A stretch of 64,000 bases of DNA from Botrytis cinerea B05.10 (Eukaryota > Ascomycota > Leotiomycetes > Helotiales > Sclerotiniaceae). The notes under the pieces are model-generated. The model was given only the letters and a program-made list of their open reading frames with translations, searched no databases and was not told where the DNA came from. This document shows, piece after piece, positions 12,311 to 25,133 of the stretch. The stretch lies in NCBI RefSeq assembly GCF_000143535.2, contig NC_037325.1, positions 682,001 through 746,000 on the forward strand, given 5' to 3'. Position numbers and translations under genes: made by a program. How positions within the stretch are numbered: the stretch's first letter is position 1; each line of letters starts with the position of its first letter.

Positions 12311-13149
12311 ATGGCTCAAAATCGTCCACAGTTTCACTGCGGATACTTTGGTTGCAACAAGACCTTTACGCGTCGCACAGGTGCTCGTCGTCACGAAACA
12401 ACCGTTCATGGGGATAAAAAGTACTGTTGCAATGAACCGGACTGCAATTATCGTGGTGGGAAACGGCGACACGATTTCAAAAAGCACATGCAAAACAAGC
12501 ATCCTGGATATGATGGTATGTAGTCACAAATGGAAGGTGAAAATGATAGAATCTTAGCTTATGACTTTTGCAAAGAACACTTGTTTGTTCCAGAAGACTT
12601 CAGCAACCTGCAAGGCAGTCATTCTCTAGTTGCAGATTGCTCTCGAAGCCCAGAGGTCGGGCATTCCCAAAGTGGGTTGTCTCCAACTAGAATTTAATCT
12701 TTAATAATAATCCTAATCAATCGTGTCAAGTTCCTGAAGATTCTACCTCAGTGCCTCCACCAACAAATACCAGATCGAATCCAAGGTACATTCCTATCGA
12801 CGCCCACGAAGTCCTCTCAGCTCCTTCGATGGCACCATTGACGTCAGCTAGCGTACAACAGCCTCATGCCAATACGATTAGCCGGAATATTATTTCTCTA
12901 CGACCTCCCGATACGAGCGTATTTCAGGTTGTCAACCTACCACGTCCCGAATTCGAACCATTACCAATGACGACTGCGGCGATTGGAAGTATTTGGAGTC
13001 AAGTTGATCCATTAACAATGTGTGGTCCGGATTCGGACCTCAATGATATGGCGGGCACAGGTGTCGGGAACGAGTATGCGACTTTTGAAGATGGATATGA
13101 TTTGAACCGATATGGACAGCCAGGAAACGACCTTTATCCCAGATGGTGA
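12311..13149 (+). CDS. C2H2 zinc-finger protein, putative transcription factor
   Basis: Three exons by my model: 12311-12515, 12594-12671 and 12731-13149, giving 233 aa. The splice borders GTATGT...TTCCAG and GTGGGT...TCAAG keep frame. The first exon encodes two tandem C2H2 fingers: C-x4-C-x12-H-x4-H starting at CGYFGC, then C-x4-C-x13-H-x4-H starting at CNEPDC. The remainder is Pro/Ser/Thr/Asn-rich and probably disordered, as in fungal regulators. DNA binding in the nucleus is inferred. The second intron's AAG acceptor is the weakest part of the model. No neighbouring gene suggests a target pathway. Confidence 0.75.
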
Positions 13150-16100
13150 TATTCAAATGTTCACTTCTATCATAGATGCTTTAGGCATCTATTGGAAAAG
13201 GGGCCTGAGTGAATTCGTGGCTGTGCTTGAAGACAGATATTTTCTGGCAGTTATTTTCATTAGTGTCACTTCAAATGAGATCAATACGATAGACTTATTC
13301 CTCGGGGTATGCAAGTTATAAAGCTTACATTTATTGGATTTCCGCATTAAAGAGAAAGGGCTATGGGGTTTCCTCATTGTGCGAGAGAAGCTATAACACT
13401 TGAGATTATAACCCAAATCCTCTTCATTTGAATCGGATGAGGAGATTACATTGTCCTTTGTCGTTAGCCTCCAGTCTCAATACCCCGCAGCTGCTGCTTT
13501 GACAGTTGCACATTATTAGTAGATTCGCTTTGCCTCATGCATAGCACAAAAATTATACATCAGCACAGGTCACAGCGTCGTAGAACACTATACTGCCCAC
13601 AATGCCCTGATCAGTCTCGTTGAAAAAAAATTCCAATATGAAGGTGTGAGATATAATTTCATCAGTTGTGGTCCCAATTGATAAAGCATGCACGCATCAT
13701 AGCGCCATGCTATGCAACGTGATAAGAGCTAAAGAAAATTCAAGTTAGTATGCAAACACTTTCCAACGCGTTATCACAGGTTTGCATAGAGGGATAAAAA
13801 GCACGGGGAATATCTTTAGACAAGCCTAATTAGCATTTAAAGCCAGGCTCTTTCTTCACCGACTGTTATGCAGGGGTAATGAAGCTTACCCAACGAATGA
13901 TGCGCATTGATTCAAACATCCTAGCGAATATGTAATCCAAATCACGAAAAACTGGAATATTGAACTCACCGCTGTTACCCATTAGAGTGTAAATATCATT
14001 CGATGGCCAAGTTGTGCCCGTCGAATGGGCATCTGCGGCCGGAATAGAACCAACTACTATAACATCCTAAGAATATTAAACAATCGAAAATATACACAAT
14101 TCAGTCTTCAGAGTCCAAGCGGAATCCGTCATGGGACCCGTCATATAATTCACAATATTCCAAATGCACACAGTATTATACCATGTATTAAAGCTGATAT
14201 GATAGGCGGACAAGCAAAATAGCGCTTGACGAACATGATCTGACTACGAATTTATCCGACCGTTATTTTATTTCACAACCCTAGTCTACGCACAGTCCTT
14301 GTTGAATTCCAACACTAACCGATATCAGAAATTTCCATCTTCGGCCCACCCCAGATTCTCGGCCAATTCCATGGCCGAATTCGGAACGAGCCTCGTAATC
14401 ATTCGGCATCCAAAATACAAGAATGAATGCCACGAGTATCAAAGTCTAGATTAAACTTACGACTTTTTCATCTAGTAATGTGGGTTGCATCGTACTACCA
14501 GCGAATTGGAACGCCTAAGGGCCATAGCCATTCCTAACTTCTATGCTGTCAGATGGTCAGACTGTCAAACCTGCAGAATCAGATAGATGGGTCCATCAAA
14601 ATTGCTTATATTGGAAAAGTAGCGTCACACTCAAACAAGGAAGCAAGCAGCCCTATCTTCTGAGGTGCACAAGCTTCGAGACGCTCAAGCCCCTCCCCCT
14701 TTCAGCAGCTCGCTTAGTAGCCCCGGGAATGAGCCGTAAGCTGTGCCAAGGTGGGAAAACGCCTCGTGTGTACCATTGAATTGGACCCGATAAGGGCCAA
14801 GATGGCTCTTAGAAGTTAGACAGTATCCTCAGTTTAATGCACTGCGGACTCTCAATGCAGGGTGGATTCCTGGAATCATTTAACGGTAGCAGTTGGCCGT
14901 CTTTAATAACACACATGCAGATCCTCAAGCATCTCCCATTTCTGGGTGTCTGATCACTAATGTTGTAGGATTAAACTGAGACTTAGCGATGATCTGATGC
15001 CAAATCCATCTTTTGTGCCGACACCGAGACATTGTGACAAACTACAACCGGTACAATGTCATCCGATGTTTTGATTCTAGACCTCTGTACCCACTGCTTA
15101 TGACCCCCTTAATCGACATAAGCGGATATTTGGCTGTGTGGGACGCGCACGGTATGAACACGTGGTCAGTTTGCCGGTAGGGAGAAGTGAACTCATAACT
15201 CAAAGACCCCCACGAATTGACCCCCACAACAAAGTCGTAACACTGAGGAACTTCCATAGTAGGATAATATGCTGTCATAAGTCACCATAGTTCAGTTCAA
15301 GGTGTGAAAGGATATTCCACCAGGTGCTGGAATATGAGTACTGAACTGAAGCTAAACCGAGGATACAGACTCTCATGGGAGACATCGCATCTAGTCAAGA
15401 GCCTGTGGCGCCATTTGGGGAAATCAATGCACCTCAAACTTTAACAATTGCAGTAATCGCATTATATAAACATCCGAATCTTACGACGCAAACATATCAT
15501 GGGGCCTAGAAAAGGTGCGTGCGGTGCCTCGTATATGCAAATCCCCGCAAGGGAGGGACCTTCAACGAAGGAGCTGAACTATAAACAGAATACTGAAGTC
15601 ACTTCATGAAACTCATACCAAACAATTATAAATGCTAGATTAGTAATAGTCTATCCATAAGTCATCAATTGCTCTAAGCTCTCTGTGGACTATTTTAAGA
15701 AGTCCTTATAAACTTACAAATGTTTCATCTTCATATCAGTAAGAGTCAATGCCTCTAGTTGAACATCCCAACCTGTAACAGCCAATCTCATAAAGAAGAG
15801 CCCCAATTCTCCCTCTGCATCTTCAAAGAAGACCCAGGCCTAGAAAAACAACAATATGCATTGATCAACTTCCCACTTTTCTACACTATCAGCCATCTAG
15901 ACTACTTCACCCATTGACAGTGGCGTTGGTCGGCAGTTGTTGAGCAGTACCGGGGTGCCATGCTACTATATCATTTCGGAGTATTCTCCGGGCTGGTCGT
16001 AGCTTCTTTGGGGGGGGGAGGCATCGCACACCAATCAATCCGCCTCGAAAGACATCCGACGTTACCGTCAATATAATGGGACTCTACCCCATAATTATAT

Positions 16101-16499
16101 GGGACTCCAGATTCGACTCATACAACAGGATCGGCGATTGAGTATAGTTTCAATATTACCAGCAAGCATAAATATGGTAATGATCTCTCATTCCAAGAGA
16201 TAATAACCGGTAGAACATGCCATCCCGTCACACACCCTGCTATCTCACTGTCTCACCCCAACCACCTCGCACGGATTGATACCTAGTACCGAATGGATAT
16301 CACGGACATTGCCCATCTAGGTTTCCATATTTCGAGCCTAGGCCTGCCTAGACTTTTTGACAACAACGAGATTGATGATGAAGCATCTCGAGTTGATCAC
16401 AGACCTTCAATCATAGAGGGAGGCAACTACCCAATTCAACAATAACAAATTCATAGTATTATTCTTTGTCCTACTTTGATTCTCTCCATCAAGGTAAAT

Positions 16500-17680
16500 T
16501 ACTCCGCACCTAAAGATTAAAAGACAACTTACTCTTATGTCCCTTAGTCATTAGAATAGTAAATAACATATTCTGTATACGCTCTAATATATATATACCA
16601 TATCACGTATTTCAATATATATCATTGAATTCTATATCACCAGAATTATTCGGTTTAAGATTGAATATCAAATGCCACCGGAAAGATGCGGAAATACAGA
16701 AATACTGAAATTCTGTAAATTCTCAAAGGTTTCAGTTATATTCCTTTCGAAATCAAAAGATGATAAATTCCAATAGAAATAACTTTAATATTTCTACTTG
16801 AAAATTAACTTATCGAATTCTAGTATTCTAGTGTACTAACGGTATTATATGGTACGATAATATAGCTTATAGATTCTCTAACAGGAGGCTAGGACTCTAA
16901 ATTTCATGACGAGAAGAAAGACTCTATGGTTACAGGTTTCAATCTATATTAAAATCATGAATTCTATAGTATAAAGGTAGATTATATAATCGTAGAGAAT
17001 AGAATTTATAGGATCTATCTTCCTACAACATGATCTATCACAGAATCTATCATATAATCTAAGGGGTACAAGAGTAAAACAAGTATAAATATTCATAAAG
17101 TACGAGAGTAATTTACCACAGTTTATAACGATTAGAATCTGGTAATCTGAGATTAAAATCTATAATATAATTCCAGAAGCATGAGAGAGAATAGGTTCTA
17201 CTCACTCCAGACTAATTCTACAAATACACTACAACTTTCTCTTTCTCTTTCTCTTTCTCTTTCTCTTTCTCTTTCTCTTTCTCTTTCTCTTTCTCTTTCT
17301 CTTTCTCTTTCTCTTTCTCTTTCTCTTTCTCTTTCTCTTTCTCTTTCTCTTTCTCTTTCTCTTTCTCTTTCTCTTTCTCTTCCCTCTTCCCTCCTAACCT
17401 CACGATTCCTCTCTCTCAAATATAGACTAGAATCTAAAACCTGATCATTTGAATTCAAAAAACCTATAATAAAATCCCAAGGGCACGAAAGTAAAACAGA
17501 TCAATACCTCTACTCTATTATCTTTAACATCTTTAATATCGCGAAAGTAAATTCATTGATATAAATTCTAATAATACAATATTCACTTCTATAGGTATCT
17601 CCCAATACATACATACCCAAGATCATCAGCTAATAGAATAGATACAATAGATACAGTTTGATATCTCATATAACTTGAAA
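16500..17680. other. Strongly AT-rich block
   Basis: Dense in TATA, ATAT and AATTC-type words with few G or C, flanking a pyrimidine hexamer array. Such isochore-like blocks in ascomycetes are often relics of transposons mutated by repeat-induced point mutation (RIP). I found no terminal repeat or coding relic to prove that here. Confidence 0.45.
17235..17381. repeat. (TTTCTC)n hexanucleotide array
   Basis: About 146 bp of nearly perfect TTTCTC units, roughly 24 copies, turning into TCCCTC at the right end. It generates artefactual Leu/Ser and Arg/Glu or Lys/Glu open frames on both strands that should not be annotated. Confidence 0.97.
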
Positions 17681-18103
17681 AGACGGCCGATTCGCACTCA
17701 TGTACCAATCACAGATCCCACATCACACATCGCCCATCACAAATCAAACACCTCAACATTTATTCATTAATATCATTATTTTTCCACTATTTCATCGCCG
17801 ACTAGCTCAATTCGCTCGATTCATGTATTTTATGATCCAGTTCATCGACCCAAAAGTGGAGTGCGGGGTATAACTGAAGCTAACTATTCCACACAACTCA
17901 TACTTGCGCAACTGCAAAATGCAGACAGACTAGCTTGATTCAAATCGTCGTTTGTATCATTGATGGAGTTATGATTTCGATGTGATTACCAGCCGAGAAA
18001 TCGTTATGCGCCAATTATGTTCATGCTGAGTAATCATCGAATCTCAAACTTCTGTTCAAATGTGGTACGGCACAATGAGATACCAAGCCACAAAGAGAGT
18101 TAA

Positions 18104-21100
18104 TTAGGCCCACCTCGAACTCTCCCTTTCTGCCTCTAACCTAGCAATTCTCGCCTCGTCGGTGTCATCTCCACCGTCTCTATTTGCTACACCGCCTCGT
18201 TTGCCCCTCTTCCTTACCTTCTTCCCACTATCATCAATGTCATCACGACTCCTCTTTCTACCGGTGCCAAAAGCGCTTGTTAGACCTGCAATACGCTGTG
18301 CTTCTTTCAGTAACCTTTCTCTATTACGTGCTTCTCGCTCCAAGGTATGTGGGTCAACATCTTCTCTTTTCTTCTCTGTGCGTTCTTTTTCTTGGTCGCG
18401 GGAGGTTGTACTATTCCGCTCCGAATCTCTACGAGAACTGCGAGATTCAGCGTGATGATTTGAACGATCCTTCTCACGTTTACGATCACGGTCCCGCTGC
18501 CCACCTTTCGGTCCGGTCGGAATATGTAAGGGCAAATCAATGTCTTTGGAGGATCTATTGCGAGAGCTTGCTCCTTTAATTTCGATACCATTAAGTCCAT
18601 TGGAAACGAGTGACGATTTTCTGGACGCATGACTCGGTTCAGTAGGAGTTTGAAGGGGAGTGTCGCCTTTTACCCTCTCCTCTGCATCACGAGATGCATG
18701 CCGACTTTGTCTATGACGATGTTCCCTTTCACGGTCACGTTCGCTACGTTCGCGCTCTCGACTTCTAGAACGTTCATCACGGTGAGAACGATGACTGGAA
18801 CGATGCTTATGAGACGAAGACCTATGTTTGTCATCATCTCTTTCTCTATCACGATATTTGTCGCGATCACGACGGCTGCTTCGATGACTCGATCTCTTTG
18901 ACTCTTGTGGTGAGGCTGATCTCGATCTGTCTTCGTCATCTCTTCTCCTATCATCTTCATTCTTTTTCTCGGGCTTAGAATCTTTTGCATTACGTGAGGA
19001 ATCTGCTTCATTCTCGAGTTGACGACGTCTACGCTCTTCTCGTCTCTTTTCTCGTCGTCGCTCACTTTCTTCCTCATCTTCAGAGCGAGATCGAGAAGCG
19101 GATCTATGTCTGCGTCTATGACGTCGTTCTCTACTTCTGTCTCTCTTACGATCCTTAGATTTAGACCTTGATCTTGATCTTTCTTTCTCCTTCTGTTCTG
19201 AGGGAGACCTAGTTCGCCCTCTATCTTGTGTGGCAGATTCTGGCGCTACACTAACACCACTAATACTACCTCGCGCACTAGCGCCAGCTTTACCTGCAAT
19301 GGAAAAGCTGTGAGTTCTTATATGGGGAAGGGCTGCTTTTGGTCCCTCGCGCATAGCTTTCGGTCCAGTGGGTGCGTTGATAGGTATGTCAACAGGCTTC
19401 ACAAACGGAGGTTGCATGGCAGTGAAACTCCCACCACGACCACCACGTGATTGTGAAAATCCACCTCTCGGGTGGCCAAAATAGCGCATACTTGGATCTA
19501 CAGGGGGCATAGCATTGAAACCATCTCCAATCATGGGCATCGGTGCAAAAGCGGCAGATTCATTTGCCTCCAGTGATTGTATGGGTTGTGGGGCAAAGTC
19601 ATCATTCCCAAATCCCGAAGAGACATCTTGAGCGGTATCTTCTGGATCTACTTGGTGTTCTTTGGCGCCCTTAGTCGCAGAAAATTCGGCATTTTGAGAG
19701 TCAATGCTACCAGCACTGCCTTCTGCTTCGTTCTTAGGAGTATCTTGGCGTAATTCTCTGCCAAACTCATCGACTTTAGGCGCGCTTCCAGATTCATTAT
19801 CTTCCTTCAGATTTGCAGAAATTGGATCATTTTCATTATATGATTCAGAAGACTGCTGACCTTGGCCAAAGAGCTGCTGTGAGTTATGGGAGTGATCGTT
19901 AAAACCATGTCCATAACCACCCCGATTTTGTTGCCAGCCACCTCTGCCTCTACCTCGTCCACGGCCTTGGAATTGGGAATAACTGTTTTGAGGGTCATTG
20001 TACTGATTTGCGCGTCCATAATTACCTTGGTTATATCCTGCAGAATTTTGTGGAAAACCAGAATTATTTGTTCCATAATCACCAGGGCCCATGCCAGCAG
20101 CATTTGGATGATTGAAATTATCTGGTCCGACATTCCATGATTGTTGGGGATTCCACCCATTATTGAAACCAGCATTTACACCACCATCGAAATTTCCCAT
20201 GCCCATACCCATGTTCATGCCATTCATGCCCATGCCTGCCCCACCAAAGCCACCATTCATCATCATATTTTGCATCGTCATTGGATCCATATTCATCCCT
20301 GGCATTCCTACAACAGTAGTTAGTCTTCCATTCGCTATATAGTTTGTCATTAAACATACCCATCATGGGAAAATTCCCGAAACTTCCTGGAGCCATCCCG
20401 TTCTGCATCGCCATCATCATCTGCATAGGATTGAAGTCGCCGGAAAAGCCCATGCCAGGAAAGCCACCAGAAGAAGATTGGTCAAACCCGAAACCACTTC
20501 CAAAAGCCGCAGTCTGAGCTGTTCCATCTTGGCCCTCCTTCTCTGTAGTGTCATTTTCCTCGCCCTTGTCGCCGTCAACTGATGCATCTACCTGCTTGAC
20601 ATCCTCATCAGACTCCTGTCCAGGCGCAATTTCCTAATCAGTATTAGTTTCTATAAGTTCCAATTATGATTGTAAAGCTGTAGTCATACCTCAATTGAGG
20701 GCTGTGGAACATCATGCCCCTCTGATTGTGCTTCCTCCAATGCGCCAGCTTCTGCCGATGCGATATCATTCTCCGCAGCTTTAGCAGACTCGGCATCTGT
20801 CTGTACTTCGTTGGCAGATGCAGTGTCTTCCTGTATGTTTGGAGTGCCATCAACAGGTCCGGCTAAATTGCTCGGCTCTGTTGGAGTTGGTAGAGCCTCT
20901 GCAGGCGTAGCTGGTGGCGTTTCTTTATTTTGCTTAGCTGCGGCATCAAGGCGCTTCTTTTCCTCTGTTCTCAAAAAGACTTTGATCGTGGTTCGTAATG
21001 ATTTGTGGGGTTTGCAATCCTCCGAAGCCACTGGCGTATGTTCGCAGACTGGACAGGAGGAAGGAAGAGTAGAATGACCTTTGACATGTTAGCCATTGAC

Positions 21101-21330
21101 ACTTTTCAATGCGCAAATGGTGAGCTTACAAGTCTCGCAGATAGCCTGGTCACAACAAGGCAAACGAAAGGCATTGATGGCTAACTTGCTACATATGGCG
21201 CATCGCAACTTTATTGGAATCTCATCTTGAGATAGAGAGCTGTAGCAGTGTGAGCCATTTTCAACTTATACTGCAACTTTTGAAAAGCATACCTGATGAT
21301 TTCAGCCTGAGCTGCCGTGGGCGCAGACAT
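18104..21330 (-). CDS. RBBP6-like C4C4 RING protein with Met/Gly-rich middle and RS-rich tail
   Basis: Five exons (21330-21293, 21239-21130, 21078-20690, 20633-20360, 20307-18104) encode about 1004 aa. Residues 26-61 form a RING in which all visible ligands are cysteines (CAIC, PCC, C-x2-C, CPVC), the C4C4 pattern of RBBP6/Mpe1 RINGs. It is followed by the conserved-looking KSLRTTIKVFLRTEEKKR. A Met/Gly/Asn-rich segment (GMPGMNMDPM...) and an RGRGRGRGG box follow. Next comes a long Arg/Ser/Asp/Glu-rich region like that of SR splicing proteins, and a basic C-terminus. The DWNN ubiquitin-like domain and zinc knuckle of true RBBP6/Mpe1 are absent. A nuclear E3 ligase linked to pre-mRNA processing is inferred. 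Confidence 0.8.
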
Positions 21331-22007
21331 CTTGATCTTCCTAACCCGAATTCAAAGATTGAAAGATGTGTATGTACTGATTAATGCTGGTTCGTTGCGA
21401 ACCAGATATTGAGGTAGGAAAGAAAGGGTAAAAGAGTGGACAGCTCTCTATTTGCATGAATGCAAAAAAAGTCATACAAAGAGGCTCATGGTATTAATGA
21501 AGATGTTGAGTTTGACAATGGTCGCGTTTGCGATTGCGACGAGGCAGATGTCAAGTTTTTAGCTTGCTTGCCATACATAAATTGATTGCAAAGTGGTCGG
21601 CAATTAAACTTTTTAGTTCCGATCTGCTGGGAGCACAGTCACGTGACTCTGCGCTTGACAGCAGAACGATCCATTGTATTGTAGTGTACAAACATTGCCT
21701 GCTTGTTCGGTATTATTAGATTTATTCCAATTGTTGTCAGCAATGGTACAGTGACCTATGAGCAAGCTGCTGATTCTCTATTGAATGTTGATTCATTGAT
21801 TCACTCGGAAGTGAGGGTAAAGTAGTCATTGTGGCTAGTTGTGCTGACTAACATGAAGTGGCTTAGCGAATAAATGAACTTTGCCTCTAGCTGCCCTTGG
21901 CTGTCCAGCCGTGGTATAGATAGTACCTTGGACTTCTTAGAAACTCTCCCTTCTATTCATATTTGCATCCTCTCAATAATGTCACACTGATCAACGTAAC
22001 TTTCATC
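21331..22007. promoter_or_regulatory. Shared divergent promoter region
   Basis: 677 bp between two start codons pointing away from each other (RING/RS gene on minus, alpha/beta hydrolase on plus). It holds an ATG-poor C/T-rich stretch before the hydrolase start. No specific operator was recognised; bidirectional regulation is only inferred from layout. Confidence 0.35.
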
Positions 22008-23384
22008 ATGTTTCTAGGTCAAGTTTCGTGGCTAGATATTGTCGTCTTTCTGTTCTTCCTGGCACCTCAATTGATCATCCATGTCGGCTTCATCCAGACT
22101 GCTAGTTGTGGTCTACAAGCATTGCCATTTTTATGTATAAGATATTCCCATCCAAAGATACACTATAAGCACTATACTAACGACTGCGCAGTAATCAATC
22201 TTCCTCTATCATTCGTGCGGGAACGTTTTTTGACACCCCATGAACAACGACCACCTTTTGTTCAACAGGCTTCATGGTTTGAGGATGTAGTCATCCGTTG
22301 TGTCCGTTATGCATTTGCCTATATCCCAGCAAACATTGGCCGTGTCTTCTTCTCAAAAGATGTTGCATTGCCATTCTTTAAGTTTCGTATGCTCCGTCAT
22401 GGATATTCTGAATCTCCCATTCATTGGAATGAGGTCAACCAGGTAATTTCTACACACCCTCGATCGCCGATAACGTCAAAGTAATAGAAGTTTATAGGAC
22501 GACGTGAAAGGGATTTGGATCATTGCGGACAAAACTAAGGAACCAGACATTGTCATCTATTATGCTCATGGTATGTGTATGTGTTTTTGTACTTCAATTT
22601 CGGAAACGCTAAAGAGTTTTTAGGTGGCGGATTTGCAATGGGATCAAGCTATTTCTATCTCGAATTTCTTCTTGCATGGTTGAATCTTCTCAAAGAATCA
22701 AGAAAGTTTCGAAATCCTGCCATCTTCGCATTAGAGTATAGCTTGGTACCCGATGAATCATATCCAACTCAGCTCCATGAAACCTTTGCCGGCTACAAGT
22801 ATGTCTTGTCAATGACCGACGACCCCTCCAAAATTTGTGTCAGTGGCGATTCAGCTGGAGCAACATTGATTCTCAGTTTGCTTCTTCACATTGCCAGGCC
22901 AAATACTGCCAACTCGGATCCAAGCATTGAGAGAGTACACACTGAAACCCCTGCAATGGCTGTTTTGATATCTCCTTGGACGACCCTCGAATCACCACAA
23001 CATAAGAATACTTCAAGCGACTATTTAGATGCTGATAGCTTACATCTATATGCTCACCAATATGCGGGATCTCGAGCTTCTGTCTTTGACCCCTCAATTT
23101 CACCAGGAGCATGTAAAGATTTGGACTGGTGGAGAATGGCCAGTCCAACCCGAGGGTTTTTCATCACTTATGGTTCGGAAGAGGTATTTGCTCCAGAGAC
23201 TCGTGATCTCATCATGCTTCTCAAAAAATCAGGAAAGGTAGAAATTCGAGGACAAGAACAAACAGGTGGCATTCACGCATGGCCTGTTGCCGCTTTATTC
23301 TTGAGCAGTACTTCAGCAGCGAGGCGAAAGGGGCTACGCATGCTTGTGAGTGAGATAGGCGAACGAATGGGAAAGGCACATTGA
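22008..23384 (+). CDS. Membrane-anchored alpha/beta hydrolase (HSL family, fold-3)
   Basis: Three exons (22008-22442, 22498-22570, 22624-23384), 422 aa. The ATG at 22008 opens a hydrophobic N-terminal anchor (IVVFLFFLAPQLII). The oxyanion-hole motif HGGG is at residues 169-172, split by the second intron, and the nucleophile elbow GDSAG has Ser246. YSLVPDESYPTQ is the conserved strand after the oxyanion loop. A C-terminal GGIHAWP probably carries the catalytic His, and an acid in the EEVFAPETRD region completes the triad. It is therefore an esterase/lipase-like enzyme of the hormone-sensitive-lipase family, probably on an internal membrane. Fungal relatives include sterol or steryl-acetate deacetylase-like (Say1-type) enzymes. 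The substrate is unknown. Confidence 0.88.
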
Positions 23385-24368
23385 GGTTCTTGTTTCACGG
23401 GGATTTTTTTTTTTTAGCCCCGTCAGAATCAATGAACAATGTTAATAAAATTACTTGGGTGGGAAGGGGCGTGTTACAACCATACCTCTCTACTGGATGT
23501 AGATGTGAGCATCTTATAGGGAAAAGCGAAAAATTTCCTTAATACCAAAAATCCAACCAGGAGTTAGTGGATTAGCTAAAATGGAAATCAGAGTGTTTCA
23601 GACAAATAATCACCACGGCAGGACCGGCGAGAGAAGTCATCACCTCAAAAGTTTCCAAATCAACCCACCAGTGGCCTTGGCTGACCCAAAGTCAACACAA
23701 AGATCTCCAACGCGAAGGAAGAAAAAAATTGCTCAAATCTCATCGGTCGAGACAGGTTTAAAGAAAGCAGAAAGATCATAGCACTGTAATCGCAATAGGC
23801 ACCGGAGCAGTGGATTAAGTAAAGAGGCAATCAAAGTGACCTATTAGAGCATAGTATATACCTCCGATCTATGAAGTTTATAGATATCTAGCCAGTCCGT
23901 CTGTACATATAAGAATTTCCCAGTGTACGAAAGATATAGTTTACAGTAGTTACCGCCTATCCAATGATATTAAATGTATGTGTAACCATAAACCTCCTCC
24001 CGCAGAGTTTTTCTCTCCACACGAGTTTGGTGTGGTGTCGGCCTATCCTCGGTATTCTTGGCTCTCTCTCTCTAAATTTCCTAGAAGAAAAGAAAATTAT
24101 ACGTGAACTGGACAATCACAAAACGGCACGCAGAAAATACATCCGAGGAATATATATAAATGTAAACACAGATTTCGTTTTGGAAAATTAACTCACTAAC
24201 TAACTATTTACTATATATACATCATGTCATATCATCATGGAGTTGAGTAGCGGTGCTACGAAACCGTAGCGTGCATTCAGCCCTACGTTGGTGGTCTCGA
24301 CATCTATCCACATGGCGCAAGCTCGGAGATTCGGTACGCTATAGGTCCTACACTATGATGTATGGATT

Positions 24369-24407
24369 GCTGTGCTGTGCTGTGCTGTGCTGTGCTGTGC
24401 TGTGTTG
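24369..24407. repeat. (CTGTG)n pentanucleotide array
   Basis: About seven CTGTG units followed by degenerate TGTAA/TATAA pentamers to about 24430. Simple tandem repeat; no coding meaning seen. Confidence 0.9.
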
Positions 24408-25053
24408 TAATGTAATATAATGTAATGTAAGTACCTAGTCTCTGTGTGTACTAGTGGGATTTCAACTACCTACCAGTGTAAGATGATATAATATAACATA
24501 ATACATCCAGCGAATCCGCAACATCTCAAATTTTGAAGAAATTTTGAGGAATTCATCTATCCCATGCATGCAAGCATGACACGGTATCTACCATTCTCAC
24601 AAGATGGAGGAGGGGAGGAAGGGGGGTAGCAACGAGGAGCAAGGAGAAAAGAAGAAGAGGAGGAAGAGGAAGAAGAAGAAGAAGAAAAAGTGTCGATCTT
24701 TCACAACCCACCAACCCACCAATCACCAATCCCACCAATTCTTACATCATAGCCACCCAGCGAGTTTCCACCTCCCTCGACAATTTTACCCAAAGGGGAA
24801 AAACCTCAAACTTTAGTAGCGCATAGGTGAAAACTAAGAGACGGGGGAAAAAAAGATTTTATCTTATCATACATCATACCGGATTTGACACGTACGTACC
24901 GTGATAGAAATTTGCTTCCGCGTTTGCACACTCTCTCCACACTTTAATACCGCTTCGCTGCTCTTCTGCTCTCTTCTCTTCTCATCTCACCCATCTTACC
25001 GTACCCACGCTTGCTCGTACACACTTTCCTCTTCTCGCCCTGGTTAAATTTTG

Positions 25054-25060
25054 TATAAAT
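25054..25060 (+). promoter_or_regulatory. Putative TATA box of the SET gene
   Basis: TATAAAT 80 bp upstream of the ATG at 25134, preceded by a long C/T-rich tract as in many fungal promoters. Confidence 0.35.
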
Positions 25061-25133
25061 ATAACGTACCGTGGAATCCCTGTATTGTCATCCGTATCAC
25101 ACCCCATCACATCATAACATAACATACCACATC

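Larger units (their letters stand above)
13150..18103. other. Gene-free, AT-rich intergenic region
   Basis: About 5 kb without a credible coding sequence. Composition falls to strongly AT-rich at 16.5-17.7 kb (listed separately), with an embedded hexamer array. Short open frames at 14.0-15.3 kb have no recognisable features. Confidence 0.5.
23385..25133. other. Intergenic with short tandem repeats; SET-gene promoter
   Basis: No credible gene. Contains a CTGTG array (listed), an AAGAAG-type purine run at about 24650-24690, and a C/T-rich promoter stretch at 24.95-25.05 kb. Confidence 0.5.

Noticed and set aside
17181..17458. Leu/Ser-, Arg/Glu- and Lys/Glu-repeat open frames on both strands
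   Set aside because: Produced entirely by the (TTTCTC)n array.
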